A stretch of 44,693 bases of DNA from an uncultured Bacteroidota bacterium (GTDB taxonomy: Bacteria; Bacteroidota; Bacteroidia; Flavobacteriales; Flavobacteriaceae), in NCBI GenBank assembly GCA_902509675.1, contig CABWYN010000007.1:1-44693 (forward strand), written 5' to 3'. A model generated the notes under the pieces. It searched no databases. It was given only the letters and a program-made list of their open reading frames with translations, and was not told where the DNA came from. Made by a program: the position numbers and the translations under genes. Numbering within the stretch: the stretch's first letter is position 1; every line of letters begins with the position of its first letter. Positions 8,804 to 18,098 of the stretch are shown here, piece by piece.

Positions 8804-9798
8804 ATTTAGAATTTTTAAATCCTGAGTACTTTTATCTTTTAGGACTAATTCCTATTGTCATACTTTGGTTTTATTTAAAGAAAAATAAATTAGATAATTC
8901 TATTAAATTTTCTAATTCAAATGCTTTTGTAGACTCAAAAAATTTCTATTCAAAATTAAAGGTTCTGTTAAAAATCTTCAGATTAATATCATTGGTTTTA
9001 ATTATTATTTCTTTGGCAAGACCACAAGTTATAGATACTTCAACCAGGGTTAAGACCAATAGCGGAATTGATATTATTATGGCTATTGATGTTTCAGCAA
9101 GTATGCTAGCTAAGGATCTAAAACCAAATAGATTAGATGCTTTGAAAGAGGTAGCCGACGAATTTATTAAAAATAGAATTTCAGATAGAATTGGCTTAGT
9201 TGAGTATGCTGGAGAGAGTTATACTAAAACTCCATTGACAACAGATAAAAGTATTATTTTAAAATCATTGAGAGAAATTAAATATAATAATATCATTGAG
9301 GGAGGAACCGCAATTGGGATGGGCTTAGCCACTTCAGTAAATAGAATAAAAGATAGTAAGGCAACTAGCAAAGTTATAATTATACTTACTGACGGGGTTA
9401 ATAATGCTGGGTTTATTGATCCAATTACAGCTGCTGAATTAGCCAAGGAATTTCAAATTAAAATATATTCAATTGGCTTGGGCACTAATGGTCTTGCTCT
9501 ATCTCCGGTAGGTATTGATGCCAGAGGAAAATTTAATTATGCAAATATTCAGGTTGAAATTGATGAAGAACTTTTAACCGAAATATCTGAGATGACCGGT
9601 GGAAAGTACTTTAGAGCAACTGACAATGATAGATTAAAAGAGATTTATTCTGATATAGATAAATTAGAAAAAACCGAAATTGAAGAGTTTAAATACTATT
9701 CTGTAGATGAAAAATTTAGATATTTTCTTGTTCCAGCTATTTTGTTGATTGTATTTGAATTAATTATGAAACTAACAATTTTAAGAAGCTTTATTTAA
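8800..9798 (+). CDS. batA: BatA, VWA domain membrane protein
   Basis: 332-residue membrane-anchored VWA protein. Two N-terminal membrane segments (about 10-26 and 57-75), one at the C-terminus (about 308-328), and a VWA domain between. The metal-ion-dependent adhesion site is intact: DVSAS (97-101), the threonine in KTPLTTDKS, and the acidic ILTDGVNN. In Bat systems BatA and BatB are thought to form a membrane complex with BatC. The start overlaps the preceding stop by four bases and its stop shares one base with the batB start (TAATG), so expression is coupled. Confidence 0.94.
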   Translation: MNLEFLNPEYFYLLGLIPIVILWFYLKKNKLDNSIKFSNSNAFVDSKNFYSKLKVLLKIFRLISLVLIIISLARPQVIDTSTRVKTNSGIDIIMAIDVSASMLAKDLKPNRLDALKEVADEFIKNRISDRIGLVEYAGESYTKTPLTTDKSIILKSLREIKYNNIIEGGTAIGMGLATSVNRIKDSKATSKVIIILTDGVNNAGFIDPITAAELAKEFQIKIYSIGLGTNGLALSPVGIDARGKFNYANIQVEIDEELLTEISEMTGGKYFRATDNDRLKEIYSDIDKLEKTEIEEFKYYSVDEKFRYFLVPAILLIVFELIMKLTILRSFI

Positions 9799-10832
9799 TG
9801 TATGAATTAGAAAACATATCGTGGTCTTGGATGTTTTTACTTATAGTATTGATCAGTATCTTATTTATTATCGATCGTGCATGGAAGCTTAAAACCCAAA
9901 ATTTATTTTTTTCAAAAGCTAATTTGGAAAGATTAAGTCCAGACATTTCAAATATTAAGCCTGCCCTGAAAAGTTTTATAGTTTTGATAGGAATAACAAT
10001 GCTAATTATTGCCCTGATTAATCCTAAAATAGGTACAAAAATTGAAACTTTTCAGAGGCTAGGAGTTGATATTGTTTTCGCAGTAGATGTTTCCAAGAGT
10101 ATGCTTGCAGAAGATATTGCACCAAGTAGAATGGAAAAGTCAAAACAATTAGTTAGCCAAGTAATCAATAATTTAGGCGGCGATAGAATTGGTATAGTAG
10201 CGTATGCTGGCAAGGCTTTTCCACAACTTCCATTGACAACCGATTACTCATCTGCTAAAATGTTTTTACAGAACATGAATACGGATATGCTTTCTTCTCA
10301 GGGTACAGCAATTAATGAGGCAATTCGATTGTCATCGACTTATTTTGATCAAGATCAGTCAACTGAAAGATTATTATTTATAGTTTCTGATGGAGAAGAC
10401 CATAATGACTTATCTTTTGATATGGCAGAAATAGCTGCAAAAAATAATATTACAATTTATTCGATTGGAGTTGGAACCGAAAAAGGTGTGCCGATTCCAA
10501 TTAAAAAAAATGGAGTAGTGATGAGTTATAAAAAAGATTTCAATAACGAGGTTGTAATCACGAAACTAAATAAAAATTATCTTCAAAACATCTCTCAAAA
10601 AACAGGAGGTAAATATATAAATGGGGCTATTACAGAATACGTAATTGAAGAGGTTGTTGACATTTTAGAAAATACCGAAAAAAAAGAATTTGATACTCAA
10701 AAATTTTCTGAATTTGAAGATCAATTTCAATGGTTTATATTAATTGGCTTTTTATTTGTTTTTATCGATATTTTCATGAGAGATGGCAAAACAATTTGGC
10801 TAAAAAACTTAAATTTATTTAATGAAAAATAA
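9798..10832 (+). CDS. batB: BatB, VWA domain membrane protein
   Basis: 344-residue paralogue of BatA with the same layout: membrane segments at about 11-27, 59-75 and 313-333 and a VWA domain with an intact metal site (DVSKS, 97-101; IVSDGEDHND). Distinguishing BatB from BatA rests on gene order and on the residues after the motif (MLAEDIAPSRME versus MLAKDLKPNRLD). Its 3' end overlaps batC by eleven bases, again suggesting coupled translation within the operon. Confidence 0.93.
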   Translation: MYELENISWSWMFLLIVLISILFIIDRAWKLKTQNLFFSKANLERLSPDISNIKPALKSFIVLIGITMLIIALINPKIGTKIETFQRLGVDIVFAVDVSKSMLAEDIAPSRMEKSKQLVSQVINNLGGDRIGIVAYAGKAFPQLPLTTDYSSAKMFLQNMNTDMLSSQGTAINEAIRLSSTYFDQDQSTERLLFIVSDGEDHNDLSFDMAEIAAKNNITIYSIGVGTEKGVPIPIKKNGVVMSYKKDFNNEVVITKLNKNYLQNISQKTGGKYINGAITEYVIEEVVDILENTEKKEFDTQKFSEFEDQFQWFILIGFLFVFIDIFMRDGKTIWLKNLNLFNEK

Positions 10833-11580
10833 TATTATTTTTTCCTTATTCATTTTGGCTTTCAGTTGTGCAGAAACATTTGCTCAATCAGAAAACTATG
10901 TAAAATTTTATAATAAGGGAAATAAATTATCTGATAAAAATTTTCAAGAAGCCGAAAAAAATTATAGAACCGCTATCGGCGACTCTTTAAGTGACTTAAA
11001 AGCCACATATAATTTATCAAATAAATATTATGACGAGGGATTATTTGACGAGGCAATAGCAAGACAAGTTCAGGGAACTAAGCTTGCTATTAACAACGAA
11101 GAAAAGCACAAAGCATTTCACAATTTAGGGAATTCACTGATAAATAAAGAAATGTGTTCTGAGGCTGTTTTAGCTTTTAAAAATGCACTGAGAAATAATC
11201 CAAATGATGATGAAACACGTTATAATCTAGCTCTTGCTAAGAAGTGTGAAGAAGATCAAAATAAAGAAAACGAGAATAAGGAGGATAACCAGGATAAAGA
11301 TAACGAGAATAAGGACGATCAGAAGGAGGATAACCAGGATAAAGATAACGAGAATAAGGACGATCAGAAGGAGGATAACCAGGATAAAGATAACGAGAAT
11401 AAAGAAGACCAAAAAAAGAATAAACCATCTGAGAATAAGAATAATAAGCAATCAAAACTTTCCCCACAGCAGATCAAAAATTTATTAAAGGCGATGGAAA
11501 ATGCTGAAAAGAAAGTTCAAGCAAAGGTTAATGACAAGAAACAAAAAGGCACAAAAGTTGTTTCGGAAAAAGACTGGTAA
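10822..11580 (+). CDS. batC: BatC, TPR protein with charged repeat tail
   Basis: 252-residue exported TPR protein. Residues 1-22 form a signal peptide; the ILAFSC segment also looks somewhat like a lipobox, so it may be lipidated at Cys16. TPR units span about 26-140 (YNLSNKYYDEGLFDEAIARQ; FHNLGNSLINKEMCSEAVLA; ALRNNPNDDETRYNLALAKK). Residues 148-205 are a highly acidic/basic Asn-Asp-Lys-Glu linker made of 15-residue repeats encoded by a 45-base tandem repeat. The final part (LSPQQIKNLLKAMENAEKKV … KDW) is the conserved BatC C-terminus. BatC is proposed to bridge BatA/B in the periplasm. Confidence 0.92.
   Translation: MKNNIIFSLFILAFSCAETFAQSENYVKFYNKGNKLSDKNFQEAEKNYRTAIGDSLSDLKATYNLSNKYYDEGLFDEAIARQVQGTKLAINNEEKHKAFHNLGNSLINKEMCSEAVLAFKNALRNNPNDDETRYNLALAKKCEEDQNKENENKEDNQDKDNENKDDQKEDNQDKDNENKDDQKEDNQDKDNENKEDQKKNKPSENKNNKQSKLSPQQIKNLLKAMENAEKKVQAKVNDKKQKGTKVVSEKDW
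11281..11415 (+). repeat. 45-bp tandem repeat, three units, inside batC
   Basis: Units begin at 11281, 11326 and 11371. The first two are identical over all 45 bases; the third matches for its first 32 bases and then drifts. Each unit encodes EDNQDKDNENKDDQK, so changes in copy number stay in frame and only lengthen the charged linker. A degenerate half unit precedes the array at 11251-11280. Confidence 0.95.
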
Positions 11581-13325
11581 TGAGAAAAATTAAATTAATA
11601 CATATTATATTTTTTTTATTTAGCTTTTCAGCTTTTACACAAGTAAATTTTACTACTAAATTGAGTAAAAATAGACTTGGTGTTAATGAGAGAGTAAAAG
11701 TTGAATTCTCCGTAGATAAAGACGGCGATAATTTTATTCCTCCTAAATTTGAAAACTTTAGAATTGTTGGAGGGCCAAGTCAGTCAATCAGAAATTCCTG
11801 GGTCAACGGTAAAAGATCTTTTTCTAAAACATATGCGTATTTTTTATCTCCTATAAATAAAGGATCCTTCACCGTTGGCCAAGCTTCTATAGAGGTAGAC
11901 GGAGAAATTTATAAAACTCTTCCCGTTCAAGTCACTGTTACTTCAGCAGTGGATAAGCCTACAGATCCTAATGATCCAAATTATTTAGCGGATAAAAATA
12001 TTCATCTTGTAGCAGAATTATCTAATAAAAACCCTTTTTTAAATGAAGCAATTTCTGTTACGTACAAATTATATGTATCACAAGACACAGGGGTTAATAA
12101 TTGGAGAGAATTGGAAGCTCCGAGGTATGCAGATTTTTGGAGTAATAATATAGACATTAAGTCTCTTAATGTTCAGAATGGGACATATGATGGTAAACCC
12201 TATCGTTATGTTATTTTGAGAAAAACATTACTATACCCTCAAAAGACGGGTAAGTTAAAAATTGAGCCACTTACCTTAGACGTTTCGGTTCAGGTCCCTT
12301 CAAATAGAAGAGATTTTTTTGGAAATCTTATTTCCTCCAGTGTTAGTAAAACAGTTTCGGCTGGCAGTTCATTTATAAATGTAAAACCTTTGCCGATAGA
12401 CAATCAACCTATTGATTATTCTGGTGCTGTTGGAGATTTCAATTTTGAAATAAAGACTAACAAAAACAACCTACTCTTAGACGAAGCGTTTCAGTTAAGT
12501 TTAATAGTTTCCGGGAGCGGTAACTTTAATTTATTTGAAGATCCGAGAATTACATTACCTAACTCCTTAGAAATATACGAGCCAGAAAAAACCTCAAATA
12601 TTTCAATTAGAGTTTCAGGGATGAAGGGTAAAGTTAATAACGAATACACTGTAGTTCCTAATCGCCCTGGTAAATACATAATACCTAAGACTAAATTTTC
12701 ATATTTTAATACCGAATTAGGAGATTATAAAACGATTTACTCTGACCCTATATATATTGATGTTGAGGGTAATTTTAAGGAAAGTGATCAGGGTCAAAAT
12801 GATCTAAATAAAATTAAATTAGCTCAAAATCAATTTTCATCATTTAAAACAAAAACTAAGTTTTCAAAAATTAATAAAGAGATATTTTTCAACTCTAGCC
12901 AATATTGGATTTTATTTATAACCCCATTTATAATCTGTATTATAATCTTATTGATAACCAGGATTATCAATAATTATAAATCTAGAAAAATAGATCAACT
13001 TGAATTTTCAAAGAAAATCGTGTATAAACTTTTAGATGAATCAAAATTATTTATTGGAGAAAAAGAAAAATTTTATGAATCTATCGATAAGGCTATGACT
13101 ACATATTTAAAGGCTAAATTAAAACTTAAAAATTCCGATTTTAAAATTATTGAAATAAATGATAAATTAGAGACGATGGGAGTCGACAAAAGTACTATAG
13201 ATTTATTGGTTAAAGTTTTAAAAAACTGTCAACTGGCAAGATATACACCTTTAAATATTGATGAAATGAGTGATGATTATGAAAAGTCAAGATTATTTAT
13301 TGAAAAAGCTGAAAAAATTAAATAA
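11580..13325 (+). CDS. batD: BatD, oxygen-tolerance membrane protein
   Basis: 581-residue protein of the BatD family. Signal peptide 1-20 (FSAFTQ end), a large periplasmic region with Ig-like beta domains (about 22-410; KTYAYFLSPINKGSFTVGQ, then KPTDPNDPNYLADKNIHLVA are family-typical), a membrane segment at about 441-462 and a helical cytosolic tail (FYESIDKAMTTYLKAKLKL … LKNCQLARYTPLN). The start shares a base with the batC stop (TAATG) and its own stop shares one with batE. Essential motifs appear complete. Confidence 0.94.
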   Translation: MRKIKLIHIIFFLFSFSAFTQVNFTTKLSKNRLGVNERVKVEFSVDKDGDNFIPPKFENFRIVGGPSQSIRNSWVNGKRSFSKTYAYFLSPINKGSFTVGQASIEVDGEIYKTLPVQVTVTSAVDKPTDPNDPNYLADKNIHLVAELSNKNPFLNEAISVTYKLYVSQDTGVNNWRELEAPRYADFWSNNIDIKSLNVQNGTYDGKPYRYVILRKTLLYPQKTGKLKIEPLTLDVSVQVPSNRRDFFGNLISSSVSKTVSAGSSFINVKPLPIDNQPIDYSGAVGDFNFEIKTNKNNLLLDEAFQLSLIVSGSGNFNLFEDPRITLPNSLEIYEPEKTSNISIRVSGMKGKVNNEYTVVPNRPGKYIIPKTKFSYFNTELGDYKTIYSDPIYIDVEGNFKESDQGQNDLNKIKLAQNQFSSFKTKTKFSKINKEIFFNSSQYWILFITPFIICIIILLITRIINNYKSRKIDQLEFSKKIVYKLLDESKLFIGEKEKFYESIDKAMTTYLKAKLKLKNSDFKIIEINDKLETMGVDKSTIDLLVKVLKNCQLARYTPLNIDEMSDDYEKSRLFIEKAEKIK

Positions 13326-14110
13326 TGAAAGTAAAATATCAATACCAAATTATCATTTATTTTTTATGTATTGTTTTTTTGCAAAATTCATTTGGACAGG
13401 ATATACAAAAAAGTCAAAGTGAAAAATTTCAACAAGCAAATGATCTGTATAATGGTTCACAATATGAAAAATCTATTCAAATATATTTTGAAATTTTAGA
13501 TGATGGATTTCACTCTGCAGAACTTTATTACAATATTGCAAACTCGTATTACAGACTCAATGATATACCTAACTCTATATTATTTTATGAAAAATCATTG
13601 AGATTAAATTCTAATGATAAGGATGCTATTAATAATTTAAAAATGGTTAACAATGCAATTATAGACGACATAGAAAATATGCCAGAATCATTTATAAATA
13701 CAAACTTAAATCATTTTTCAAGTATATTTAGTTTTTCGAATTGGGGTTTGATTTCCATATTATTATCTTTTTGTTTTTTAGTAGTTTTTGTTTTTTATCT
13801 ATTTTCAAAATCTCCGACGATTAAAAGAATTACTTTTACTTGTATGCTAGTTTTGATTTTGACAATCAGCATCACTACTAAAATTAGTTTTAATGTATTT
13901 GAAAAAAACCATTTAGACGAGTATGGAATTATCTTTTCTACAAAAATTGAAGTAAAATCAGAGCCAAATAACAGGAGCGATAATTTACTTACTTTACATC
14001 AAGGTACAAAGGTCATGCTAATTGATTATTTTAATGATCAATGGGTTAAAATTAAATTGGTCAATGGACAAGAAGGCTGGATTAGTAAAAATGAAATTAA
14101 AATAATATGA
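13325..14110 (+). CDS. batE: BatE, TPR and SH3b protein
   Basis: 261-residue protein with signal peptide (1-24), two or three TPR units (about 35-110; YYNIANSYYRLNDIPNSILF), two membrane segments (141-161 and 166-186) and a C-terminal bacterial SH3 domain (203-258; LHQGTKVMLIDYFNDQWVKI and GWISKNEI). This is the standard BatE architecture. TPR faces the periplasm and the SH3b domain is also probably periplasmic, given two membrane passes. The stop overlaps the next start as ATGA. Confidence 0.93.
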   Translation: MKVKYQYQIIIYFLCIVFLQNSFGQDIQKSQSEKFQQANDLYNGSQYEKSIQIYFEILDDGFHSAELYYNIANSYYRLNDIPNSILFYEKSLRLNSNDKDAINNLKMVNNAIIDDIENMPESFINTNLNHFSSIFSFSNWGLISILLSFCFLVVFVFYLFSKSPTIKRITFTCMLVLILTISITTKISFNVFEKNHLDEYGIIFSTKIEVKSEPNNRSDNLLTLHQGTKVMLIDYFNDQWVKIKLVNGQEGWISKNEIKII

Positions 14111-14568
14111 TAACAAAAAATCAAATTCTAGAAGCTCAGAAAAACTGGGGCAACGGAATAGTTAAAATAGGAACCTTGATGAATAATAATTCTGATTGTA
14201 TTGAGTTTACAACTTCGTTTTTAAATGACATGTATGATTTCAAAAACGGAGAAATTTTATTTAAGCCCACGAAAGCTTCCAAAGAACAATTTAGATCAAA
14301 ATTTGAAATGGCTTTATCCTATTTTTTAGGGGGAGAAAATTCATACTGTAGTGAAGATGATGGTTTTGCAATGAAACCTTGGATAGAAGTTGAATTTATA
14401 AATTCCGGCTTTATAATTGAGAAAAATAGAGCTCTTGCGATGGGAAATTATTTTTTTAAATCTAAGGATCAAGCTGTTGTTAAAGTTGAATATACCTTTG
14501 GCTATAAATTACGTGATAACAGACTGGTTATAGACCTTCATCACTCGTCATTACCATATTCTGGATAA
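14107..14568 (+). CDS. NTF2-like protein (CaMKII-association-domain type) ending the Bat operon
   Basis: 153-residue cytosolic protein with the cone-shaped NTF2-like fold suggested by an N-terminal helix (ILEAQKNWGNGIVKIGTLM), mixed strands and the terminal HHSSLPY, a motif shared by proteins related to the CaMKII association domain. These proteins form dimers to decamers and often bind small ligands; some bacterial members carry a misleading phosphoribosyl-AMP cyclohydrolase label. It starts inside the batE stop (ATGA), so it is translated with the Bat operon, but it is not one of the named Bat components. The last 28 bases overlap the convergent cvpA gene. Confidence 0.75.
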   Translation: MITKNQILEAQKNWGNGIVKIGTLMNNNSDCIEFTTSFLNDMYDFKNGEILFKPTKASKEQFRSKFEMALSYFLGGENSYCSEDDGFAMKPWIEVEFINSGFIIEKNRALAMGNYFFKSKDQAVVKVEYTFGYKLRDNRLVIDLHHSSLPYSG

Positions 14569-15038
14569 TTATCATAAAGAATAATTTTATTTATCTTTTC
14601 AATTTTTGAATATATAAAAGAGCTATTTAAATTATCTTTCTCTATAATATTTGTAACAAGATTTATTTTTGAAAATATAAAGATAATAACACACAATATT
14701 AAAACTGATTTTAAAACACCAAACAGTGCACCTATCATTTTATTTAAAAGACCTAGTGCAATTAATTTTAAAAATTTTGTCAAAAAAGACGCTACTAGTT
14801 TAATCACCATTATAGTAAATAAGAAAATAGTTAGTGCTGAAATTAAAGAAATAAATACAGCATCAGATTCTAATATCAGAAAAAGCTTTTCATCCAATAA
14901 AGGATAGTAGTTTTTTGCCAAAAATATACCTAAAATTACACCTAAAATTGAGGCAAGTTCTTTTATAAGACCTTTTACAAATCCATTATAAGCACCCCAT
15001 GCAATTAGTATAATTAAAAAGACATCTAGGTAATTCAT
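14541..15038 (-). CDS. cvpA: CvpA family membrane protein
   Basis: Small inner-membrane protein with four hydrophobic segments and the typical N-terminus NYLDVFLIILIAWGAYNGFV followed by KGLIKELASILG, as in CvpA (required for colicin V production in E. coli; the wider role involves the envelope and is not settled). An ATG at 15056 adds six residues; I prefer 15038 (MNYLDV) because family members start this way. The gene runs against the Bat operon and overlaps the NTF2-like gene by 28 bases. It diverges from the gene at 15120 across about 80 bases of AT-rich DNA. Confidence 0.86.
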   Translation of the reverse strand: MNYLDVFLIILIAWGAYNGFVKGLIKELASILGVILGIFLAKNYYPLLDEKLFLILESDAVFISLISALTIFLFTIMVIKLVASFLTKFLKLIALGLLNKMIGALFGVLKSVLILCVIIFIFSKINLVTNIIEKDNLNSSFIYSKIEKINKIILYDNYPEYGNDE

Positions 15039-15119
15039 AATAAATTCTTTATTCATCTCAATTTAATAAATATTAACTTCTTTATATTAGTAGAATTAAA
15101 ATAGATTTAAAGTAAATCA

Positions 15120-15470
15120 TTGAACCCTGAGCTAAAAATTAAGTGGAATAATTTAAAAGAAAAATTATCAAAAGATTTTTCAGACGAACAACCAATTGAT
15201 TTGGATTCAATTATATTTTTAATCGGTTTGCAGGAACTGGGTCAATTTCAAAAGAAATTTAATAAACAAAAAAAGCTTGAGATTTTACATATTGCAGTTT
15301 GCAGATTATTGAGTGATTACGGCTATTATGAGTTAGAATTTATAGATCAAGATGGATGGCCTCATTATAAATTAAATGAAAGTTTACCAAATCTTAAGCC
15401 AGGAGAGCAGACTATATTGATGAAAAAAGCAATAATTAACTATTTTGAGAAATCAAATTATATTAATTAA
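15120..15470 (+). CDS. conserved hypothetical protein upstream of pheS
   Basis: 116-residue soluble protein that I do not assign to a characterised family. It is acidic to neutral, without signal or membrane segment, and contains a conserved-looking centre ([19 protein letters not shown] … ADYGY-like [23 protein letters not shown]) and ends in a helix. Small proteins of this type occur between cvpA and pheS in other Flavobacteriia. The only plausible start in frame is the TTG at 15120; the next Met is near the C-terminus. Thirty bases separate it from pheS, so they may be co-transcribed. Confidence 0.72.
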   Translation: MNPELKIKWNNLKEKLSKDFSDEQPIDLDSIIFLIGLQELGQFQKKFNKQKKLEILHIAVCRLLSDYGYYELEFIDQDGWPHYKLNESLPNLKPGEQTILMKKAIINYFEKSNYIN

Positions 15471-15499
15471 GTTTTCATAAATTTGATCAACACAATACC

Positions 15500-16516
15500 A
15501 TGGAGGAAAGAATAAAAAAAAATATTGAAGAAATTAAAGATTTTTCAACAAATTCACATGAAGAGTTAGAAGCTTTTAGGATCAAGTATTTAGGAAAGAA
15601 AGGGCTTTTAACATCTTACTTTATTGATTTTAAGTCTTTGGATAATGATAAGAAGAAAGACGTTGGGCAGCTGCTTAATCAACTTAAATTATCAGCTCAG
15701 TCAAAGTTAGAAGAGCTAAAAACTAAACTTTTATCTGGTGTTTCTAAGTCAAAATTAAATGACTTAAGCAGGCCTGGTGATATTATACAATTAGGATCAA
15801 GACATCCAATATCAATTGTTAAAAACAGAATTGTTGAAATTTTTTCTGAAATTGGATTTACGATAAGTGAAGGGCCTGAAATTGAAGATGATTGGCATAA
15901 CTTTAGCGCCTTAAATCTTCCTGAACATCACCCTGCTCGCGACATGCAAGACACTTTTTTTGTAGATAAGGACCCTGACTTTTTATTAAGAACGCATACT
16001 AGCTCTGTTCAGGTTAGATACATGGAAAATAATAAACCTCCAATTAGAACAATATCACCTGGACGAGTTTACAGAAATGAGGCCATTTCAGCTAGATCAC
16101 ATTGTTTCTTTCACCAAATTGAGGGCTTGTGTATTGATAAGGATGTAAGTTTTGCTGATTTAAAGCAGACATTAGAATACTTTACAACTAAACTTTTTGG
16201 AAAATCAAAAATAAGATTGAGACCCTCTTATTTCCCATTTACTGAACCAAGCGCTGAGGTTGATGTATACTGGGGGCTGAATAATGAAACAGATTATAAA
16301 ATGACTAAAGGAACAGGTTGGTTAGAAATTATGGGATGTGGAATGGTCGACCCAAATGTTTTAAAAAATTGTAAGATTGACCCAAATGAATATTCTGGCT
16401 TTGCCTTTGGTTTAGGAATTGACAGAATAGCTCTTCTTTTGCATCAAATAGATGATATTCGTCTACTAAGTGAGAATGACATTAGGTTTTTAGAACAATT
16501 TAAAGCTTCTTATTAA
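15500..16516 (+). CDS. pheS: phenylalanine-tRNA ligase alpha subunit
   Basis: 338-residue class II synthetase subunit that charges tRNA-Phe as an alpha2-beta2 tetramer with PheT, which is not in this window. The N-terminal coiled coil (1-85) binds tRNA. Motif 2 ([20 protein letters not shown]), the [13 protein letters not shown]-type segment ([16 protein letters not shown]) and motif 3 ([14 protein letters not shown], 300-313) are intact. Its stop overlaps the end of convergent gpsA by four bases. Confidence 0.97.
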   Translation: MEERIKKNIEEIKDFSTNSHEELEAFRIKYLGKKGLLTSYFIDFKSLDNDKKKDVGQLLNQLKLSAQSKLEELKTKLLSGVSKSKLNDLSRPGDIIQLGSRHPISIVKNRIVEIFSEIGFTISEGPEIEDDWHNFSALNLPEHHPARDMQDTFFVDKDPDFLLRTHTSSVQVRYMENNKPPIRTISPGRVYRNEAISARSHCFFHQIEGLCIDKDVSFADLKQTLEYFTTKLFGKSKIRLRPSYFPFTEPSAEVDVYWGLNNETDYKMTKGTGWLEIMGCGMVDPNVLKNCKIDPNEYSGFAFGLGIDRIALLLHQIDDIRLLSENDIRFLEQFKASY

Positions 16517-17517
16517 GAAATTATAGTACTTAATTCTTTAAATATCTTTCTGGCACTTCTTTTTTCATATAATATTTTATATACCGAATCAATAATTGGA
16601 GTTTGCACTTTATCACTTGATTCTTGGTTTAGAATAAATGCTTTTTTGGTGGCAATATATCCTTCTGCAACCATCTTCATTTCTAGTTGAGCTGCTTTGA
16701 CGGTATAGCCTTTACCAATCATATTTCCAAACATTCTATTCCTAGAAAAAGTGGAATAGCCAGTTACTAATAAGTCACCAAGATATGCTGAGTCATTTAT
16801 ATTCCTTTCATTTCGATACCTTTTTAAGATAAACATATTCATTTCTTTTATAGAATTACTCATTAAAACACTCTGGTAGTTATCCCCATAACCTAGCCCG
16901 TTTGAAATACCAACTGCCAGAGCAAAAATATTTTTAAGCATACTCGCATACTCAATACCGATTACATCATTTGAAGATTTCACGTTTATGTACTTACACT
17001 TAAAATCATCAGAAATTTTCTCACAAAGTTTTATATTTGATGACCCAATTGTTAAATAAGATAATTTTTCTAGTGCAACCTCTTCTGCATGACACGGCCC
17101 TCCGATAACAAGAAAATTATCCATAGAAATATTAAAAAATTTAGACATATGTTCTCCAAAAAGAAGATTGGTTTCCGGCACAAGACCTTTTAGTGCACAA
17201 ATGATTATTTTTTTAGAAATATCAACATCAATCTTTTTCATTTCTGTATGTACATATTCAGAGGGAACAGCAACAATAATAATATCAGAATTTTTTACAA
17301 CCTGTGAAATATCATCAGAAATATTCAGTTTATTCAGTTTAAGCTCAACAGAACTTAAGTAACTTGGGTTATGTGAATTATTTTTTATAAAATCAATATT
17401 TTCGATATTTCTAACATACCAATTGATTTCATTAATATTTTCGGAAAGAATTTTAATTAACGCGGTAGCCCAGCTACCACTGCCTACAACTCCATATTTA
17501 AGCTTTTCCTTATTCAT
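16513..17517 (-). CDS. gpsA: glycerol-3-phosphate dehydrogenase [NAD(P)+]
   Basis: 334-residue enzyme that reduces dihydroxyacetone phosphate to sn-glycerol 3-phosphate for phospholipid synthesis. N-terminal Rossmann motif [12 protein letters not shown] (9-20), VPSEYV for the substrate side, [19 protein letters not shown] with the catalytic lysine (about 190-208) and GGPCHAEEV are all present. It is the last gene of a leftward run yicC-gmk-nadD-gpsA; it overlaps nadD by four bases. The usual Gly in GSWGTA is Ala here, otherwise the active site looks normal. Confidence 0.95.
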   Translation of the reverse strand: MNKEKLKYGVVGSGSWATALIKILSENINEINWYVRNIENIDFIKNNSHNPSYLSSVELKLNKLNISDDISQVVKNSDIIIVAVPSEYVHTEMKKIDVDISKKIIICALKGLVPETNLLFGEHMSKFFNISMDNFLVIGGPCHAEEVALEKLSYLTIGSSNIKLCEKISDDFKCKYINVKSSNDVIGIEYASMLKNIFALAVGISNGLGYGDNYQSVLMSNSIKEMNMFILKRYRNERNINDSAYLGDLLVTGYSTFSRNRMFGNMIGKGYTVKAAQLEMKMVAEGYIATKKAFILNQESSDKVQTPIIDSVYKILYEKRSARKIFKELSTIIS

Positions 17518-18098
17518 TGATATAGATTATTATTATGAATATACTGCATAACCTCAGCCGAAATTAAATCTTCAGGTTTACTTTTTTTCGATATTATATT
17601 TCGAATATTTGTTGAGCTTAAGTCAATTCTAGGTCCGCCTATATACATAGCATTATTATTTATAATGTGAGGAGTATCCTTTAACGTTCCTTTCCTTGGA
17701 TAAATATATATTTTATAGTTATTCAATATTTTTTTATAATCTTTCCAAGTATCAAATATCTTATAATTGTCTTCTCCTATTATGAGACTGAATTCAATAT
17801 CTAACATTTTTTTTGAAATAAAATTCAATGTGTCAATTGTGTAGTTAGGTTTTTTTAGATTCACCTCTAAATCACTAGGAATTATATTGTTATATTTTTT
17901 AGTGGCAATATTTACCATTTTGTATCGGTGATCAAAACTAGAAATATTATTTTTTAATTTAAGAGGGTTTTCTGGAGTGACAACAAGCCAAACTTGGTCA
18001 GCTAAATTTTCTTCAATTATATATTTAGCAATGTTTAAGTGCCCATTATGTATCGGATCAAAAGTGCCAAAAAATAAACCTACCTTTTTCTTATTCAT
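17514..18098 (-). CDS. nadD: nicotinate-nucleotide adenylyltransferase
   Basis: 194-residue nucleotidyltransferase that joins ATP and nicotinate mononucleotide in NAD synthesis. The adenylyl-transfer motif is GTFDPIHNGH (11-20) with His17 and His20, and the second motif SSTNIR (161-166) is at the expected place. Length is normal for the short bacterial form. The gene overlaps gmk by eight bases and gpsA by four. Confidence 0.95.
   Translation of the reverse strand: MNKKKVGLFFGTFDPIHNGHLNIAKYIIEENLADQVWLVVTPENPLKLKNNISSFDHRYKMVNIATKKYNNIIPSDLEVNLKKPNYTIDTLNFISKKMLDIEFSLIIGEDNYKIFDTWKDYKKILNNYKIYIYPRKGTLKDTPHIINNNAMYIGGPRIDLSSTNIRNIISKKSKPEDLISAEVMQYIHNNNLYQ

Noticed and set aside
11281-11415. 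Possible CRISPR-like array
   Set aside because: Units are contiguous without unique spacers and encode part of BatC.
11227-11488. Three further open frames over the batC repeat on both strands
   Set aside because: The 45-base unit is a multiple of three without stops in several frames, so the openness is a by-product of the repeat.
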